Origin: Candidatus Gastranaerophilales bacterium
Lineage (GTDB): Bacteria; Cyanobacteriota; Vampirovibrionia; Gastranaerophilales; Gastranaerophilaceae
Direction: 5' to 3'
DNA: 64,000 nucleotides
Assembly: GCA_947589425.1 (NCBI GenBank)
Contig: CANQAV010000002.1
Location: 1-64,000, forward strand
Shown here: piece by piece, positions 40,411-50,775 of the stretch
How positions within the stretch are numbered: the first letter of the stretch is position 1
How the letters are laid out: every line of letters starts with the position of its first letter
The notes under the pieces: model-generated
The model's input: only the letters and a program-made list of their open reading frames with translations
Told to the model about the DNA's origin: nothing
Database searches by the model: none
Position numbers and translations under genes: made by a program

Positions 40411-42006
40411 TTACTTTATTAATGTTTTTGCAAATTCAATTGTTTTCTCGTTAATTTCCCCTCCCGCCAATTGCGCAAGTGCTTCAAGCCTTCTTTGGTC
40501 ATTTAAAATTTCAATTTTTACATTTGTATTGTCATCATGGGTTTTAACTACCCAGATAAAATTATCGGCTCCGGCGCAAATTATGGGCTGGTGAGTAATA
40601 CAGATTATTTGCACATCTTTTGACAATTCAAAGAGTGAATTTTTAACGCTGGTTGATGTTACACCCGAAATACCGGTATCTATTTCATCAAATACAACTG
40701 TTGAAATTTTATCACTTTTTGCAAAAATTGTTTTAAGAGCAATCATCATTCTTGAAATTTCGCCCCCCGAAGCAACTTTTGATAAAGCCATCGGATTTTG
40801 ATTTTTATTTGTTGAAATCAAAAATTCAATATTATCAACTCCCGTTTCCTGCCTTTTAAATCGGGTTTGCGAAATTTCAAATCTTGCTTCTTTTAATTCA
40901 AGCGTTTTTAACTTTTCTTCAATTAATTTCGCCAGTTCAAAACCGAAAACATTGCGATATTCGCTCAATTTTTCTTCCATTGTTTTCAAATTTTCATCAA
41001 GAGAAGTTAAATTTTCTTCCAATTCGTCAAGATTATTTTCGCTTGATAACAATTCATTAAGTTTTTTATCGGTTTCATCACGGACTTTATCCAGCTCTGT
41101 TCCGTATTTTCTTTTAAGCTTCTGAATTAAACTTAATCTTTCATTTAATTCTTCAAGCTTTTGAGGATTTATTTCGAGATTTGTTGAATAATCTCTTAAA
41201 AAACAAGCATTTTCTTTAAGATTTTCATAAATATCTTCCAGAGAAATTGACACTTCATTTAAACTGTTATCAAGGTTTGAAAGAGATGAAATTGTATATT
41301 TAATTTTTCCCAAAGCCTCAATTATACTCTGCCCGTCGCCGTATAATGCCCAAAATGAGCTGTATGCTCCCTCTTTAAGCTCTTGAATATTGGATAAAAC
41401 ATCAATTTCTTTTTTCAAATCTTCTTCTTCATTTTCTTTAACGGAAGCCTCGTCAAGCTCTTTTAATTGAAATCTTAAAAATTCAATTTCCCGTTCGTTG
41501 TTTTGGCAGTTTTCTTTCAGGAAATTAATTTTTTTCTCGATTTCAAGATATTTAAGATAGGTTTCTTTATATGTTTTTTTAAGGTCATAAAATTCGGGAG
41601 CTTTTTTTATAATATATTCATCTAAAAGGTTAATGTGGGTTTTTTGAGATATGTATGAATATGTTTGATGTTGAGAATGAATATCGACAAGACTTTCTCT
41701 CAATTCTTTAATTTCAGGCGAATTTGTTAACATTCCGTTTATACGAAATTTGGAAGAAGATGAAATTTCTCTTGAAACAATTGTTTCAACGGAATTTTTA
41801 TCAAACACCGCTTCAATATATGCAGGTTTTGATTTATCCAAAATCATCTCTTTTGTAACTTTTGCACCTAAAGCGCAATCAAGAGCTTTAATTATAATGC
41901 TTTTTCCCGCTCCCGTTTCACCGCAGAGCACATTGAAACCCGAAGTAAAATCAATTTCAATTTCATTAAACAATATAAAATTTTTAATTAATAAACTCTT
42001 TAACAT
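40411..42006 (-). CDS. recN: DNA repair protein RecN
   Basis: FNVLCGETGAGKSIIIKALDCALG; VASGGEISRMMIALKTI; FDEIDTGISG. Confidence 0.95.
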   Translation of the reverse strand: MLKSLLIKNFILFNEIEIDFTSGFNVLCGETGAGKSIIIKALDCALGAKVTKEMILDKSKPAYIEAVFDKNSVETIVSREISSSSKFRINGMLTNSPEIKELRESLVDIHSQHQTYSYISQKTHINLLDEYIIKKAPEFYDLKKTYKETYLKYLEIEKKINFLKENCQNNEREIEFLRFQLKELDEASVKENEEEDLKKEIDVLSNIQELKEGAYSSFWALYGDGQSIIEALGKIKYTISSLSNLDNSLNEVSISLEDIYENLKENACFLRDYSTNLEINPQKLEELNERLSLIQKLKRKYGTELDKVRDETDKKLNELLSSENNLDELEENLTSLDENLKTMEEKLSEYRNVFGFELAKLIEEKLKTLELKEARFEISQTRFKRQETGVDNIEFLISTNKNQNPMALSKVASGGEISRMMIALKTIFAKSDKISTVVFDEIDTGISGVTSTSVKNSLFELSKDVQIICITHQPIICAGADNFIWVVKTHDDNTNVKIEILNDQRRLEALAQLAGGEINEKTIEFAKTLIK

Positions 42007-42007
42007 A

Positions 42008-42805
42008 TCATTTTTTAGGAGGCAAAGACCAATATAACTTTTCTTTTAAAATATCATAAAATCTGTCTTTTTGCTGGTTTAAAATTAACAAAGATGCGCA
42101 ATTTTCATTTTTTTGAATTTCAACTTCATTATTTGTCAGAATTTCAAGCTGCCCGTCAAAAGTCACATTCAATTTTTGATTTTCTTCCCTTATTTTAACC
42201 GTAATTTTTTCTTCGGCGGGAATTATAATAGGACGGGTATTCAGAGTATGAGGACAAATGGCGGTTATTAAAAAACACTCTACAAAAGGAGATATTATAG
42301 GGCCTCCTGCCGATAAAGAATAGGCGGTTGAGCCTGTGGGGGTTGATATAATAAGACCGTCCGCAACATAAGAACATAATTTTTTATCATTTATATATAA
42401 GTCAAGAGTAGCGGTTCTTGTATGATTTTCGCCTTTAATTACAATGTCGTTCAGCGCACACTGATTAAGCGCTTTTAGCATGATACGATTTTCAATTATA
42501 TAAGATTTTGAATTTAATTTTTCAATTACGCCGTCAATTTCATCCGGTCTTGCCTGGGCTAAATAGCCCAATCTTCCGACATTAAAACCTAAAATTTTAG
42601 TTTTAAATTTGCTGTAAAACCTTGAAGCTTTTAAAAAAGTACCGTCACCCCCGACAACAAGAGCTAAATCAATATTTTCGGGAGGAGCATCAATTGAAAA
42701 AATTTCTGAATTAGAAATTTTTTTTCTGATAGTTTGTGCAAGAAGCGCTGATTGAGAAACGTTTTGATTAATTATTATTCCTATTTTTTCAAAAACTCTG
42801 TGCAT
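42008..42805 (-). CDS. nadK: NAD kinase
   Basis: VVGGDGTFLKASR; ADGLIISTPTGSTAYSLSAGGPI. Confidence 0.94.
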   Translation of the reverse strand: MHRVFEKIGIIINQNVSQSALLAQTIRKKISNSEIFSIDAPPENIDLALVVGGDGTFLKASRFYSKFKTKILGFNVGRLGYLAQARPDEIDGVIEKLNSKSYIIENRIMLKALNQCALNDIVIKGENHTRTATLDLYINDKKLCSYVADGLIISTPTGSTAYSLSAGGPIISPFVECFLITAICPHTLNTRPIIIPAEEKITVKIREENQKLNVTFDGQLEILTNNEVEIQKNENCASLLILNQQKDRFYDILKEKLYWSLPPKK

Positions 42806-42811
42806 AGGGCG

Positions 42812-43162
42812 CTAAAACGGTCTTGTCTGAGATAATTTATTTCTTAATTCTCTGAATTTTGCAATATCTTCCTGTGCTTTTGAACTTTCTTTAAACAAAG
42901 TTTGAGAAGCAGGATGCATAATAATAATTGAATCTATATGAACTTCCAAAAAATCGTATCTTCTCGGAGCAGACATTCCGCCCGATACGGAAATTTCGGC
43001 ATTTGTTACGGCTAAAAATCTTCTTTCCCCGTCATTTAAAAGCTCGGTTAATTCACGATTTGATTTTGTATATTTTGAAACGTATACCGTTCCTTTAATT
43101 TCATGGTCTTTTGTTATGATACACACTTCAACGGGTGTCGTGTCGGATGGTTGTTTAGTCAT
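42812..43162 (-). CDS. Conserved hypothetical protein
   Basis: ORF tightly adjacent to nadK. Confidence 0.6.
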   Translation of the reverse strand: MTKQPSDTTPVEVCIITKDHEIKGTVYVSKYTKSNRELTELLNDGERRFLAVTNAEISVSGGMSAPRRYDFLEVHIDSIIIMHPASQTLFKESSKAQEDIAKFRELRNKLSQTRPF

Positions 43163-43255
43163 TTAAAATTTACTCCTATAATCTAAATTAATTATATATT
43201 ATTTTTAAAATTATGGCAAAGAATGAAAAAAAATTTTTTCTGTGGTAAAATATCC

Positions 43256-43515
43256 CTGCCACACTTCACGGGGTTTTGCGAGCCCTTGACCGAAAGCTTA
43301 TGTCGGGTGCAGAGTATATTGTGAGGCAATAGGAGCGCAAATTGAAAATTAAAAAATTGTTGATGATTTAGATTTTTATGGCGCATCAGAACCCCAACCC
43401 GGTCAGGATGGAAACATAGCAGCCGTAAGGCAGATTGTGCGGGTATGAAAATTTATTTTGGAGATTTTTTAATTCTAAAGGAGAGCAAATATTTCCGATA
43501 GATATAGTGTGGCAT
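43256..43515 (+). ncRNA. ffs: Signal recognition particle RNA, apparently long (Alu-containing) form
   Basis: Core GGTCAGGATGGAAACATAGCAGCCGTAAGGCAGA at 43401-43433; terminal pairing TGCCACAC (43257-43264)/GTGTGGCA (43507-43514); two 5' hairpins; TAAAAT just upstream. Confidence 0.75.
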
Positions 43516-43845
43516 TTATTTTAATAAAAATGTCCTGATATATTTATACGTTAACGAGAGCTCATCTTTATTCAATAATTTCATCATGGAAATTATTTCC
43601 CGAAATAAATTTTCAGGCTCTTCAAGGTAGTAAAATTCAAACAAATCTTTTGGCTCAACCTTAAGAGCACTTGCAAAACGTGAGATTAAATCAGGTGACG
43701 GAAAATTTTTACCGCTTTCAATACAGCTTATGTGCTTATTGTCTACATTAACGAGTTCAGCAAGTTTGGCTTGAGTATAGTTTTGTTTTTTTCTTAGCTC
43801 TTTTATTTTTTTTCCAAAAAGAGTTTTGATATTATTCATCAACAC
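43516..43845 (-). CDS. XRE-family transcriptional regulator
   Basis: KELRKKQNYTQAKLAELVNVDNKHISCIESGKNFPSPD. Confidence 0.88.
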   Translation of the reverse strand: MLMNNIKTLFGKKIKELRKKQNYTQAKLAELVNVDNKHISCIESGKNFPSPDLISRFASALKVEPKDLFEFYYLEEPENLFREIISMMKLLNKDELSLTYKYIRTFLLK

Positions 43846-44101
43846 CTCTGTATTTAATTTAATATTTTAATACATTTTTTAAAACATTTCCAAAGGTAAT
43901 TTATTGACACGATTTTACTTATCATGTATATTAGTTGATATATCAGGTAGATTTATTATAATTTCCATACTTAATTTACAGAAAAGATATCTAACTTAGA
44001 AAATGCTAATTCTCGTTTTCCTCCTTTTCCTCTAAAAGGTAAAGGATTTTTATTTTATAAATATTTTTTTTATGCTATTCTTAATTCAAAAGGAGAATAA
44101 T

Positions 44102-44575
44102 ATGGTGAATGTTTTTGAAGGTGATTTATACGCAAAGTCGGATGATAAATTCTGTATTGTAATATCAAGATTTAATGATTTTATAGGCTCAAAACTGCTT
44201 GAAGGAGCAATAGATACCTTTAAGCGCCTCGGAGTGGAAGATAAAAATATTGATGTAATTTGGACTTCAGGAGCATTTGAAATTCCTTTGTGCGCTAAAT
44301 TTGCCGCAAAATCAAAAAAATATAGCGCAATTGTAACCTTAGGCGCAATTATAAGAGGAAATACATCTCACTATGATTATGTCTGTGCAGAGCTCTCCAA
44401 AGGAATTGCTTCCGTTTCAATGCAAGAAAATATTCCGGTGTTATTCGGTGTTTTAACAACGGATACAATTGAACAGGCGGTTGAAAGAGCGGGAACTAAA
44501 GCCGGAAATAAAGGCGCTCAATGTGCACAAAGCGCAATTGAAATGGCAAATGTCATTAAAAAAATTAATCTTTAG
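44102..44575 (+). CDS. ribH: 6,7-dimethyl-8-ribityllumazine synthase
   Basis: [54 protein letters not shown] aaggagaa. Confidence 0.94.
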   Translation: MVNVFEGDLYAKSDDKFCIVISRFNDFIGSKLLEGAIDTFKRLGVEDKNIDVIWTSGAFEIPLCAKFAAKSKKYSAIVTLGAIIRGNTSHYDYVCAELSKGIASVSMQENIPVLFGVLTTDTIEQAVERAGTKAGNKGAQCAQSAIEMANVIKKINL

Positions 44576-44669
44576 ATTTATATAAAACAAACCCTTTGAT
44601 TAATGTTTCTTTTAGGCAAGTGGGCTATCATTTGAAGCATGGACAACTTGACGGGAGAGTATTACACGG

Positions 44670-45449
44670 ATGAAAAAGGGTTGTTTTAAAACCGCTTTAT
44701 TTTTAGGCTTATTCACCATAATATTTTTAAATTTCAACGCATCGGCACATCAAAACATTATTTCAACCGTAGGCATCGCAAAAGCAAAAGACGGCAATAA
44801 CATATACCAATTGAATATCGGGGCAAATAAACCTCTTCAATATAAAAAAATTGTAAAAAACGGCAACAGCATATATTTTGATATAAAAAATTCTTCGGTT
44901 TCTCCCGATTTAGAAATTGCATACAATGATACGAACAACGTTGACAATGTTATCGTAAAACAAATGAGAGGCGATAAGGTAAGGATATATATTCTCGGGC
45001 AGAATGCTCAAAATACGGATATAATTTTTAAAAATAATCAAAATAAAAATCCCGCTTCCTTAAAAGAGCCGAATTCATACGAACAGACTGGAACTTCGGA
45101 AGAAAAACAGCATAATTGGATATTTTTTGCCTTGGGAATGATAACTTCTCTTGTGTTTATAATGGCTTCCATAATAAAAATTCTCTCAAGCAGAATTAAA
45201 CAGGATATAATTCCGACTGTTGATTTCAATAATGAAAAAATAAAACAACAGGCTTTATATCAGCCCTTTAAAAATAAAAATCCTTATATAGATAAAGAAA
45301 TATCAAAAAATTTCAAAACTTACAGAAAAACAAAAATTTTACAAAATTCAAAAATGTCCAATCCTTATATGCAAAATGATTCTTTGAAAAAGAATTCTTT
45401 GAAACAAAAAGTTGAAAATATAAAATTTATCAGCCTTAAAAATCTATAA
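44670..45449 (+). CDS. AMIN-like-domain membrane protein
   Basis: Signal peptide, beta-rich domain (AKDGNNIYQLNIGANKPLQYKKIVKNGNSIYFDIKNSS), one TM. Confidence 0.6.
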   Translation: MKKGCFKTALFLGLFTIIFLNFNASAHQNIISTVGIAKAKDGNNIYQLNIGANKPLQYKKIVKNGNSIYFDIKNSSVSPDLEIAYNDTNNVDNVIVKQMRGDKVRIYILGQNAQNTDIIFKNNQNKNPASLKEPNSYEQTGTSEEKQHNWIFFALGMITSLVFIMASIIKILSSRIKQDIIPTVDFNNEKIKQQALYQPFKNKNPYIDKEISKNFKTYRKTKILQNSKMSNPYMQNDSLKKNSLKQKVENIKFISLKNL

Positions 45450-45469
45450 TATAATACTCAACCAATAAT

Positions 45470-45496
45470 GCCCCTTTTTAAGGGGCTTCTTTTTTT
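45470..45496 (+). terminator. Rho-independent terminator
   Basis: GCCCCttttAAGGGGC followed by T-rich tract. Confidence 0.75.
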
Positions 45497-45543
45497 GCTC
45501 CTGGACTAGTTTGTTTTTTTCGTATAATATTATAAGGTGTATT

Positions 45544-46434
45544 ATGGAAAATGTTTTCACAAAAAGAGAAATATTAGAGCATCTCGCTAAAAATAATTAT
45601 TTTATTGACGAATATACGCTCGGCACTTTTTTCGACAAATGGAAAATAGAGGCTGTTTTTGAAAACGAAGAAGGAATTGAATTTTTTGACAGAAACGCCT
45701 TTAATATCATAACCGATAATCTTTTTAATACATCAAAACACGAGGAAGAAAAAAAAGAAACCGAAAATACCGTTTTTGACATCAATCGTGCCTCAGATGA
45801 CGAACAAAAAGAACAACATTATGAAAAAATACCTGACGTTTTAACTTTTCAAAGTTATGAAGATGCGAAAAAAAATAACGATACGACGCAAACTCTGTTT
45901 CAAGAAAATTTTGACGGCTTAATAAAAAATGAACAATCTGATACGGCTGACAAAGAAACAGATGCCGAACAACAGCAAAAAGAAAACAATATCCCGGAAA
46001 ATGCCAACGATATAAAACCTGCTCCTTCTGATGAAAACCAACTCGGAGAACTTGCTTATTTGAGCATGATGAGCGAAACAATTCGGGAAAGAGAAAAACA
46101 GCAAGCGCAAGAAGCTCAAAAAACATTGGTTAATAATGAATTTAAACTTGATATATCCGAAAAAACATTGGGTATGATAGCCCGCACAATAGCTAAAAAA
46201 ATAATAAAACACGTTAACTCGGTATATTCGGCACAGACAAACGCAATATCAAAATTGGAGAAAATGCAGGAAGAAAATGCACTGTTAGTACAAAAAAATC
46301 AATCACTTGAAGAGCAAAACAAAAAACTTCGTATGCTTTTAGCCGCTTCAAACAAAAATTTAAATTCATATAAACCGAGCATTTTCGGACTGTATAAAAA
46401 AATTAATACAAAAGAGGATAAAAGAAATTTATGA
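45544..46434 (+). CDS. Hypothetical Glu/Lys-rich protein upstream of the site-2 protease
   Basis: Internal ATG preferred over 45511; C-terminal coiled coil; overlaps rseP start. Confidence 0.65.
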   Translation: MENVFTKREILEHLAKNNYFIDEYTLGTFFDKWKIEAVFENEEGIEFFDRNAFNIITDNLFNTSKHEEEKKETENTVFDINRASDDEQKEQHYEKIPDVLTFQSYEDAKKNNDTTQTLFQENFDGLIKNEQSDTADKETDAEQQQKENNIPENANDIKPAPSDENQLGELAYLSMMSETIREREKQQAQEAQKTLVNNEFKLDISEKTLGMIARTIAKKIIKHVNSVYSAQTNAISKLEKMQEENALLVQKNQSLEEQNKKLRMLLAASNKNLNSYKPSIFGLYKKINTKEDKRNL

Positions 46435-47858
46435 GTCAAATAATAATGATTATATTAATCAGTTTATTAATTCTGGTGCATGAAATAGGTCATTATGTCG
46501 CAGCGGGACTTTGCGGAGTAAGGGTTACCCGCTTTGGCTTCGGAATGCCTTTCGGACCGTCATTGAAATTGTTCAAATGGGGTCATACAAATTTTTATAT
46601 TCACGCATTTTTGTTTGGCGGATATGTATCTTTTGCCGACAGCGAAGAAGAAATTGAAGATAAAAAAGAAAAAGAAGAATTAGAGGAAGATGAAATCCTA
46701 CCCAAGGATTCAAAAGAATTATATGAAAATAAAACGATATTACAAAAACTTTTCATTGTAACGGCAGGGGTTTTGATGAATGTTCTCTTTGCGGTATTTT
46801 TGACAATGTTTGCAGCGATTTATTATCATAAGCTTCCTCTGCCGAAACAAAATATTTATATCGGAGATTTTTCGCCTCAAATAACTTCAAATATTCAGGA
46901 AAGAGGAATTTTAAAAGGGGATAGAATTTATAAAATTAATAATCAAACAATAGATACTTTTTATGCTCTTAATTTTTACGCAAGAAATTCAAGGTGGTCT
47001 GATAACTATGCTCAGGAAGATTTAATCCGAGAAAATCTTGCACAATTACAAAAACTAAACCCCCAAATTAAAGACACAATTGAAGAAGGTACAATTATAA
47101 GACTTGGCGAAATCAAGCCCGAAAAACCGTTAGATGTCAGAAAGCAAGTTTTACAAGGCTTGGAAAAATATAAACCGCAAGGAATTAAATTAAGCGAAAC
47201 CCAAATAAAATATAAAGATGAAGTTCTGAAAAATAAAAATACCTATTTATATAAACAAATTAAAGGACAGGAAGGACCTTTGAAATTAACGCTTTTAGAT
47301 ATTGCAACCATTTTATCCGATAGCTATAAGCCGGTTGATATGGTTGTTATAAGAGATAATAAAGAAATTGAAATTAAAGATATTATTATCCAAAAAGAAG
47401 GCATTTTCGGCATAATGTTAAAGCTTGAAGATTTATATGCCGAAACCAAAACCCCAAAACAAATAATAAAAGGCTCAATTAGCTATCTTTACACAACAAC
47501 AAACACAATGCTTTACAGTCTTTGGCAGTTAATAAGCGGAAAAGTAGATGCAAGTGATATGCACGGTGTTATTGCAATCGTAAAAATAGGAGGAGATGTT
47601 ATAGCATATAAAGGTATGCTAAACGGCATATTATTAACGGCCATGATAAGTATTAACCTTGCAATAATGAATATTCTTCCGATACCGGCACTGGATGGCG
47701 GGCATGTTGCATTTTTAATTATCGAAAAAATAACGGGCAGAAAACCGACCAAGGAATTAAGCGACAAAATAACAAACTTTTTCTTTGCACTGCTTTTGAT
47801 TTTAATGGTTGCAATTTGCTACAACGATATCTTTGCGCTTGTAACCAAAAAGTTCTAA
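46431..47858 (+). CDS. rseP: RseP-family M50 site-2 protease
   Basis: LVHEIGHYVAA; IPALDGGHVAFLIIEKITGRKP; PDZ-like region. Confidence 0.93.
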   Translation: MSQIIMIILISLLILVHEIGHYVAAGLCGVRVTRFGFGMPFGPSLKLFKWGHTNFYIHAFLFGGYVSFADSEEEIEDKKEKEELEEDEILPKDSKELYENKTILQKLFIVTAGVLMNVLFAVFLTMFAAIYYHKLPLPKQNIYIGDFSPQITSNIQERGILKGDRIYKINNQTIDTFYALNFYARNSRWSDNYAQEDLIRENLAQLQKLNPQIKDTIEEGTIIRLGEIKPEKPLDVRKQVLQGLEKYKPQGIKLSETQIKYKDEVLKNKNTYLYKQIKGQEGPLKLTLLDIATILSDSYKPVDMVVIRDNKEIEIKDIIIQKEGIFGIMLKLEDLYAETKTPKQIIKGSISYLYTTTNTMLYSLWQLISGKVDASDMHGVIAIVKIGGDVIAYKGMLNGILLTAMISINLAIMNILPIPALDGGHVAFLIIEKITGRKPTKELSDKITNFFFALLLILMVAICYNDIFALVTKKF

Positions 47859-47859
47859 A

Positions 47860-48360
47860 TCAGCGATAATTAACAAATTGAATAGGTGCATCAATCACAT
47901 CTTCTTTTTGTCTTATTGCTTTAATAACGCTCTGAAGGTCATCTTTGCTTTTTGCGCTTACTCTGACACTGTCCCCTTGAATTGAGGCTTGAACTTTTAA
48001 TTTTGTATCTTTAATAAAGCCCGTAATTTTTTTTGCAAGTTCAACGCTTAAGCCTTTTTTTAATTTAATTTCCTGCTTAACATTACCGCCCAGCGCATTT
48101 TCAACCTTTTGAGGGTCTAAAATTTTAAGGCTTAAATTTCTTTTAACAAGTTTTGATTGAAGAATATCGTAAATATTTTTAAGCTTCATTTCGTCGTTTG
48201 TCGTGATATTAATTGCTTTGTCTTCTTCTAAAGATATATCGGAATTTGAATCTTTAAGGTCAAATCTTGTGGAAAGCTCTCTTTTAACCTGATCAACGGC
48301 ATTTGTTAATTCTTGTTTATCAAACTCCGAAACAATATCAAAACTTGAATCTTTTGCCAT
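47860..48360 (-). CDS. yajQ: YajQ family nucleotide-binding protein (DUF520)
   Basis: SSFDIVSEFDKQELTNAVDQVKRELSTRFDLKDS. Confidence 0.94.
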   Translation of the reverse strand: MAKDSSFDIVSEFDKQELTNAVDQVKRELSTRFDLKDSNSDISLEEDKAINITTNDEMKLKNIYDILQSKLVKRNLSLKILDPQKVENALGGNVKQEIKLKKGLSVELAKKITGFIKDTKLKVQASIQGDSVRVSAKSKDDLQSVIKAIRQKEDVIDAPIQFVNYR

Positions 48361-48400
48361 ATTACCCCCTTGTTTTTGTTTATTATAACAAAATACAAAA

Positions 48401-48421
48401 AAGAGGTCAAAATGACCTCTT
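48401..48421 (-). terminator. Rho-independent terminator of rpsU
   Basis: AAGAGGTCA-aaa-TGACCTCTT with T-rich run on minus strand. Confidence 0.75.
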
Positions 48422-48425
48422 ATTG

Positions 48426-48599
48426 TTATACTTTTCTTTTTCTTGCGGCTTCTGATTTTCTTTTTTTCTTAACAGAAGGCTTTTCATATCTTTCTCTGCG
48501 TTTTATTTCAGAAAGAATACCTGCTTTTTGGATTTTTTTCTTAAATCTCTTAAGAGCTGATTCAATAGGCTCATTCTCACGAACACGAACTTCCGGCAT
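48426..48599 (-). CDS. rpsU: 30S ribosomal protein S21
   Basis: [50 protein letters not shown] aaaggaggt. Confidence 0.95.
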   Translation of the reverse strand: MPEVRVRENEPIESALKRFKKKIQKAGILSEIKRRERYEKPSVKKKRKSEAARKRKV

Positions 48600-48711
48600 T
48601 GTTTTCACCTCCTTTGCAGGTTTAAATCTACTTAACGTATAAAAATGCTAACACAGACATATTTATACGTCAATAAAAACGCCGAATATAAAAAAATTGC
48701 GTTATAAAATT

Positions 48712-49077
48712 TTATTTTCTGTCCGTAACTTTAATCAAATGCCAGCCAAACTGCGTTTTAACAGGGTCTGAAACGGAATTTAGCGGAGCGGAAAATGCCG
48801 CATCTTCAAATTCTTTTACCATAACACCGTGTCCGAAAAAGCCCAAATCTCCTCCTTGAGCTTTTGAGGGGCATTGAGAATATTCTTTTGCGGCTTCTTC
48901 AAAAGTAATTTCATTGTTATCTATTTTTGTTTTAATGTCAGAAGCTTCTTTCTGGCTTAAAACCAAAATATGAGAAGCTCTTACTTCCGTAGTTTCGTTC
49001 ATTTGCGCTCCTATCTTTGTTGCTGTAATTAAAATAACTCCTAATAATAAAATTGAAACAAGTAACATTTTTTTCAT
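48712..49077 (-). CDS. Parvulin-type peptidylprolyl isomerase
   Basis: RASHILV...YSQCPSKAQGGDLGFFGHGVMVKEFEDAAF...FGWHLIKVTD. Confidence 0.92.
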   Translation of the reverse strand: MKKMLLVSILLLGVILITATKIGAQMNETTEVRASHILVLSQKEASDIKTKIDNNEITFEEAAKEYSQCPSKAQGGDLGFFGHGVMVKEFEDAAFSAPLNSVSDPVKTQFGWHLIKVTDRK

Positions 49078-49128
49078 TTTTTTCTCCTAACAGATGAATT
49101 TTACCACAAAACATGTTATAATGTAATT

Positions 49129-49318
49129 GACTTTGCGTGGGTTTACAATTTTGTTCCTACATTTTATTTAATAGGGAGAGAATTGCTCAGACGCATTGGC
49201 TAGGTGTTTGAAGTATACCTTGGCAGAGTAATCTCTGTTTTTTAAAGGAAACGGATGCACCCTGGCGCTCACCCACCTGTCATTTTAGGCAGGAAACAAA
49301 ATTGCTCACGTAAACGTC
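49129..49318 (+). ncRNA. ssrS: 6S-like RNA candidate
   Basis: Extended -10 TGTTATAAT (to 49122); long closing stem GTTTACAATTTTGTTCCT/AGGAAACAAAATTG..GTAAAC; open central bulge; inner stem AGAGAATTGCTC/GAGTAATCTCT; terminator downstream. Confidence 0.62.
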
Positions 49319-49344
49319 AAAAACCGCCTCAAAAGGCGGTTTTT
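49319..49344 (+). terminator. Rho-independent terminator of the ncRNA
   Basis: aaaaaCCGCCTcaaaAGGCGGttttt. Confidence 0.85.
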
Positions 49345-49354
49345 AAATATTAAA

Positions 49355-49382
49355 ATTAAAAAAAGGGCACAACAAGTGCCCG
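49355..49382 (-). terminator. Rho-independent terminator for the yidD operon
   Basis: Minus strand GGGCACttgttGTGCCC followed by T run. Confidence 0.7.
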
Positions 49383-49483
49383 AGTCATGTTTTTGGTTTA
49401 TTAATATATAACAAAATATTTTATATTTATCATATAAATTATATTGTTATATAATATAATTAATACTTTTTTATGTCAATAAA

Positions 49484-49714
49484 TTAAAACTTGAATTCCT
49501 CGGGCACGGGGTCATATCCGCCTTCGTGGTAGGGATGACATTTTAATATTCTTTTAATTCCTAAATAAATTCCTTTTAAAAGTCCGAATTTTTCAATTGC
49601 ACAATATGTATATTGTGAACAGGTTGGTGTAAAACGGCATTGAGGGGGAGTAAATTTTGAAAAATACTGATAGATTTTAATTAGCTTAAGACAGCATTTT
49701 TTTAAGATTTCCAT
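49484..49714 (-). CDS. yidD: Membrane protein insertion efficiency factor YidD
   Basis: [46 protein letters not shown]. Confidence 0.95.
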   Translation of the reverse strand: MEILKKCCLKLIKIYQYFSKFTPPQCRFTPTCSQYTYCAIEKFGLLKGIYLGIKRILKCHPYHEGGYDPVPEEFKF

Positions 49715-50748
49715 ACTCTTTTTGCTTCCTCATATTCTTCTAAATTTAAGCCCAGCTCGGCTAAATATGTTTCAAGGGAAGATTTTGTATTTGCGCATAA
49801 AAATTCAATATTGTCTTTTTGCCTTAGAGCAAGCATGAATTTTGTTTCGGGCTTAAATTCATATTTTAAAAATACATCCCCCACAACAGTACTATAGAAA
49901 ACATCAAGCCAATTAATATTAAAACCTTTTGTGAAAAAATCCGTATTTAAATCATCAAAAAAGCTGTTATAGCCGAGAAGATATAATTCGCCTGTTCTGT
50001 CTAAGATAAAATCAAAGCCTAAAATACCGACATAAGATTCATCTTGAGAAGAAAGCGTATCAATAGTCGGGTTAATAAATTTTTCTTGAATTTTATTTTT
50101 TAATTCGTCATCTATAAATTCGCAATTAAATTGCGCAACGTCATTTTGATATTTTGAGATAATACCTAAAATTTTTGCACTGTATCCGTCAGAAAGTGTC
50201 CAAACGGAAAAATTTTTTCCTTCAATATAATCTTCAATTATAATTTTTTTATTTCCGTTATTGAAAAAATTATTTACTATTGACTGCGCCTGATTATATG
50301 TTTCGCAAAACAATGAACACTCTTTTTCGTTATGATTATCAGGTCTTATTGCATAAGGCATGGAGTTTTCTTTTATATAGTCAAGTGCAAGAGAAGGTTT
50401 TTCCGCAATAAAAAACCTCGGAGTTTTAATTTTATTTTTGTGCATAAATCTTTTAGCGAATACTTTTGAGCTTGATATACTAATTGCTTCAATGGTAGGA
50501 GAAAATACGGCAATGTTTTTTGCGCTCAAGAGCTCAAACAAGCCTTCGTTAATATAATCTTCATCCCCAATCATCACAAAATTTATTTCGTTTGCTTCGC
50601 AAAATTCAACGATATCATCAGGATTAGTGAAATCAACATAATTTTCTATACTTGAAATAGTTGAAAAAACTATATTATCACTATTTTTCGAAAATAAAGA
50701 ATAAAATTCTTGAGCACTATAACATTTGCCTAAAATCAAAATTCTCAT
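49702..50748 (-). CDS. ATP-grasp protein, PurD-like
   Basis: GARS-like layout: [63 protein letters not shown]. Confidence 0.7.
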   Translation of the reverse strand: MRILILGKCYSAQEFYSLFSKNSDNIVFSTISSIENYVDFTNPDDIVEFCEANEINFVMIGDEDYINEGLFELLSAKNIAVFSPTIEAISISSSKVFAKRFMHKNKIKTPRFFIAEKPSLALDYIKENSMPYAIRPDNHNEKECSLFCETYNQAQSIVNNFFNNGNKKIIIEDYIEGKNFSVWTLSDGYSAKILGIISKYQNDVAQFNCEFIDDELKNKIQEKFINPTIDTLSSQDESYVGILGFDFILDRTGELYLLGYNSFFDDLNTDFFTKGFNINWLDVFYSTVVGDVFLKYEFKPETKFMLALRQKDNIEFLCANTKSSLETYLAELGLNLEEYEEAKRVWKS

Positions 50749-50775
50749 ACAAAATATTATACCATGGTTATAATA

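Noticed and set aside
43192-43386. ORF of 64 aa on minus strand
   Set aside because: Antisense to the 5' part of the SRP RNA; low-complexity, no SD.
45597-46212. Minus-strand ORFs antisense to the 307-aa gene upstream of rseP
   Set aside because: Phe/Cys-rich antisense translations of a Glu/Lys-rich gene; no support.
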